From: Myxococcota bacterium
GTDB taxonomy: Bacteria > Myxococcota_A > UBA796 > JAFGLY01
Length of the DNA: 64,000 bases
NCBI GenBank assembly: GCA_024276675.1
Contig: JAJRWT010000020.1
Span: forward strand, 1 to 64,000
Reading direction: 5' to 3'
Shown here: piece by piece, positions 62,987 through 64,000 of the stretch
Layout: each line of letters starts with the position of its first letter
How positions within the stretch are numbered: the first letter of the stretch is position 1
The notes under the pieces: model-generated
Told to the model about the DNA's origin: nothing
The model's input: the letters and a program-made list of their open reading frames with translations, nothing else
Database searches by the model: none
Position numbers and translations under genes: made by a program

Positions 62987-63306
62987 TTGTCACTCCCTCG
63001 TTGCTGCCCTTCTATACTAACAAATACCATACCCCACCCGGTGCTGAAGGACTGTCTGACCAGGCACCTGCGAACAGGACCGGCCCAGCGAATCCAGTGC
63101 ATTTTTTTTCAAATCCTCAGGTCTGGTCCCGGTGATCCGATGGAGATACTGTCCAATGGCATTTTCCACGCTGGGGAAATGGATGGGATGACCTGTCTTC
63201 ACCACTCATCATGGCGAGAATCATGGAATGGGACTTGCCCTGGGATCAGCAGCCTTGATTCTGTCTACATACAGCCGAGCGACAGTTGACCCCGGGGGAA
63301 GAATAC
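62987..63306. other. Divergent intergenic region
   Basis: It lies between the leftward acyltransferase and the rightward PAS protein. A short AT-rich stretch, CTATACTAACAAATACCA (about 63013-63030), could be the acyltransferase promoter. I see no gene, RNA or repeat here. Confidence 0.35.
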
Positions 63307-64000
63307 ATGACTGAGCAAGCCGGGAAAAGCCTGTTCCAGCAGGTCATCGAACACTCCACCGACGCTGTTGTCCTCATGGATGATGCTGGGTTGATTACCT
63401 ACTTCAACCGGGCTGCGGAGCAGTTGTTCAGGTACGACCGTGAACAGGTCCTTGGGCGTCCCCTCACGATGCTCATGCCAGAGGCCTTGCGTGAAAAGCA
63501 CAGGAAGGCCTTGGCACGACATCACTCGTCAAAAAGGAACACGGTGCCTGGAAACCCCAGGCGTTTCCAGGGGCTCCGATCCGACGGTGAAATGTTCCAG
63601 GCAGAGATCACCCTGAGCCAACACACTGACAACGGCAGGTTGTATTTCGCAGGGACCATCCGGAACATCAGCCAGCAGTTGCGGGCTCAACGGGCGCTCA
63701 TGCGATCCGAGCAGAACTTCCGTACTCTCATCGAAAAGATGCCCGAGGCGGTGGCGGTGCATCGGAATGGGCGTTTCCTTTACGTCAACTCCACGATGGT
63801 ACACCTTTTGGGCTACGACTCCCAGGAAGAACTCGTGGGTGAGCCGGTGCTGGACATCGTTCACCCGGACGAACGCCAAATCGTTCGGAAGCGTATCAGC
63901 ACAATGATGTTGTCCGGAGAGCCCCCCCCGCCCCTGGAGGAGCGCTTCATCTGCCGGGATGGAACCGTGGTCCACGCCGAAGTGGTGGCCATGACCATCG
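63307..64000 (+). CDS. PAS-domain sensor protein, N-terminal part (runs off right edge)
   Basis: ATG 63307 follows GGAAGAA. Two PAS domains are visible. The first is at about residues 8-125 (IEHSTDAVVLMDDAGLITYF, GTIRNIS). The second starts near residue 138 (LIEKMPEAVAVHRNGRFLYV, HPDERQIVRKR). No membrane segment precedes them, so it is probably a cytoplasmic histidine kinase or diguanylate cyclase. The output domain is beyond the window. Confidence 0.88.
   Translation, partial: MTEQAGKSLFQQVIEHSTDAVVLMDDAGLITYFNRAAEQLFRYDREQVLGRPLTMLMPEALREKHRKALARHHSSKRNTVPGNPRRFQGLRSDGEMFQAEITLSQHTDNGRLYFAGTIRNISQQLRAQRALMRSEQNFRTLIEKMPEAVAVHRNGRFLYVNSTMVHLLGYDSQEELVGEPVLDIVHPDERQIVRKRISTMMLSGEPPPPLEERFICRDGTVVHAEVVAMTI

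Overview
The window is GC-rich DNA from a Gram-negative bacterium of the old deltaproteobacterial group. A Myxococcota or Desulfuromonadota-like lineage fits best. The basis is many lipoproteins, a Ser/Thr kinase with a TonB-like tail, MopE-type and 'Myxococcus cysteine-rich' Asp/Cys repeats, NHL propellers and a very large set of multiheme c-type cytochromes. No rRNA, tRNA, CRISPR array, phage or transposase gene was found. Taxonomy is inference.

Region 1 (1-23 kb) is mostly household and accessory genes: the start of an AAA-ATPase-like gene with short repeats, a secreted alpha/beta hydrolase, an oligopeptide-type ABC importer (binding protein and two permeases, no ATPase), a sulfatase-family hydrolase, a lipoprotein-like methyltransferase, a B12-binding radical SAM protein, an ICMT-like methyltransferase, a family 2 glycosyltransferase, a Ser/Thr kinase, a YchF-type P-loop protein broken by an in-frame TAG, and a GAF/PAS-GGDEF-EAL protein.

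Region 2 (23-57 kb) is an extracellular-electron-transfer island. Eleven cytochrome genes carry 94 CXXCH motifs plus about five variant motifs. They form modules: a tetraheme cytochrome; an FeS / octaheme / NrfD quinone-linked module (25.9-29.3 kb); a 13-15-heme protein with an NHL protein (31-36 kb); a triple-FKBP lipoprotein; a triheme cytochrome behind a GEMM-type cyclic-dinucleotide riboswitch (37.6-38.3 kb); an Rrf2 regulator; a six-gene leftward operon with a 17-heme cytochrome, an outer-membrane beta-barrel and a 12-heme cytochrome (39.9-47.4 kb, a candidate porin-cytochrome conduit); two more tetraheme paralogues; and an ImcH-like inner-membrane cytochrome followed by a 6-heme, an NHL and a 20-heme protein (51.2-57.1 kb). 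Together these could carry electrons from quinol across the periplasm and outer membrane. Four NHL propellers sit beside the cytochrome groups.

Region 3 (57-64 kb) holds a pair of membrane-anchored helical proteins, a MopE-type lipoprotein, an NAD-dependent epimerase with an acyltransferase, and the start of a PAS sensor.

Three genes are broken (19.4 kb TAG, 24.35 kb frameshift, 55.37 kb TAA). A MITE-like element of about 200 bp sits in frame inside the leader of the 15-heme gene, and degenerate relatives occur near 10, 11.6 and 57.6 kb.
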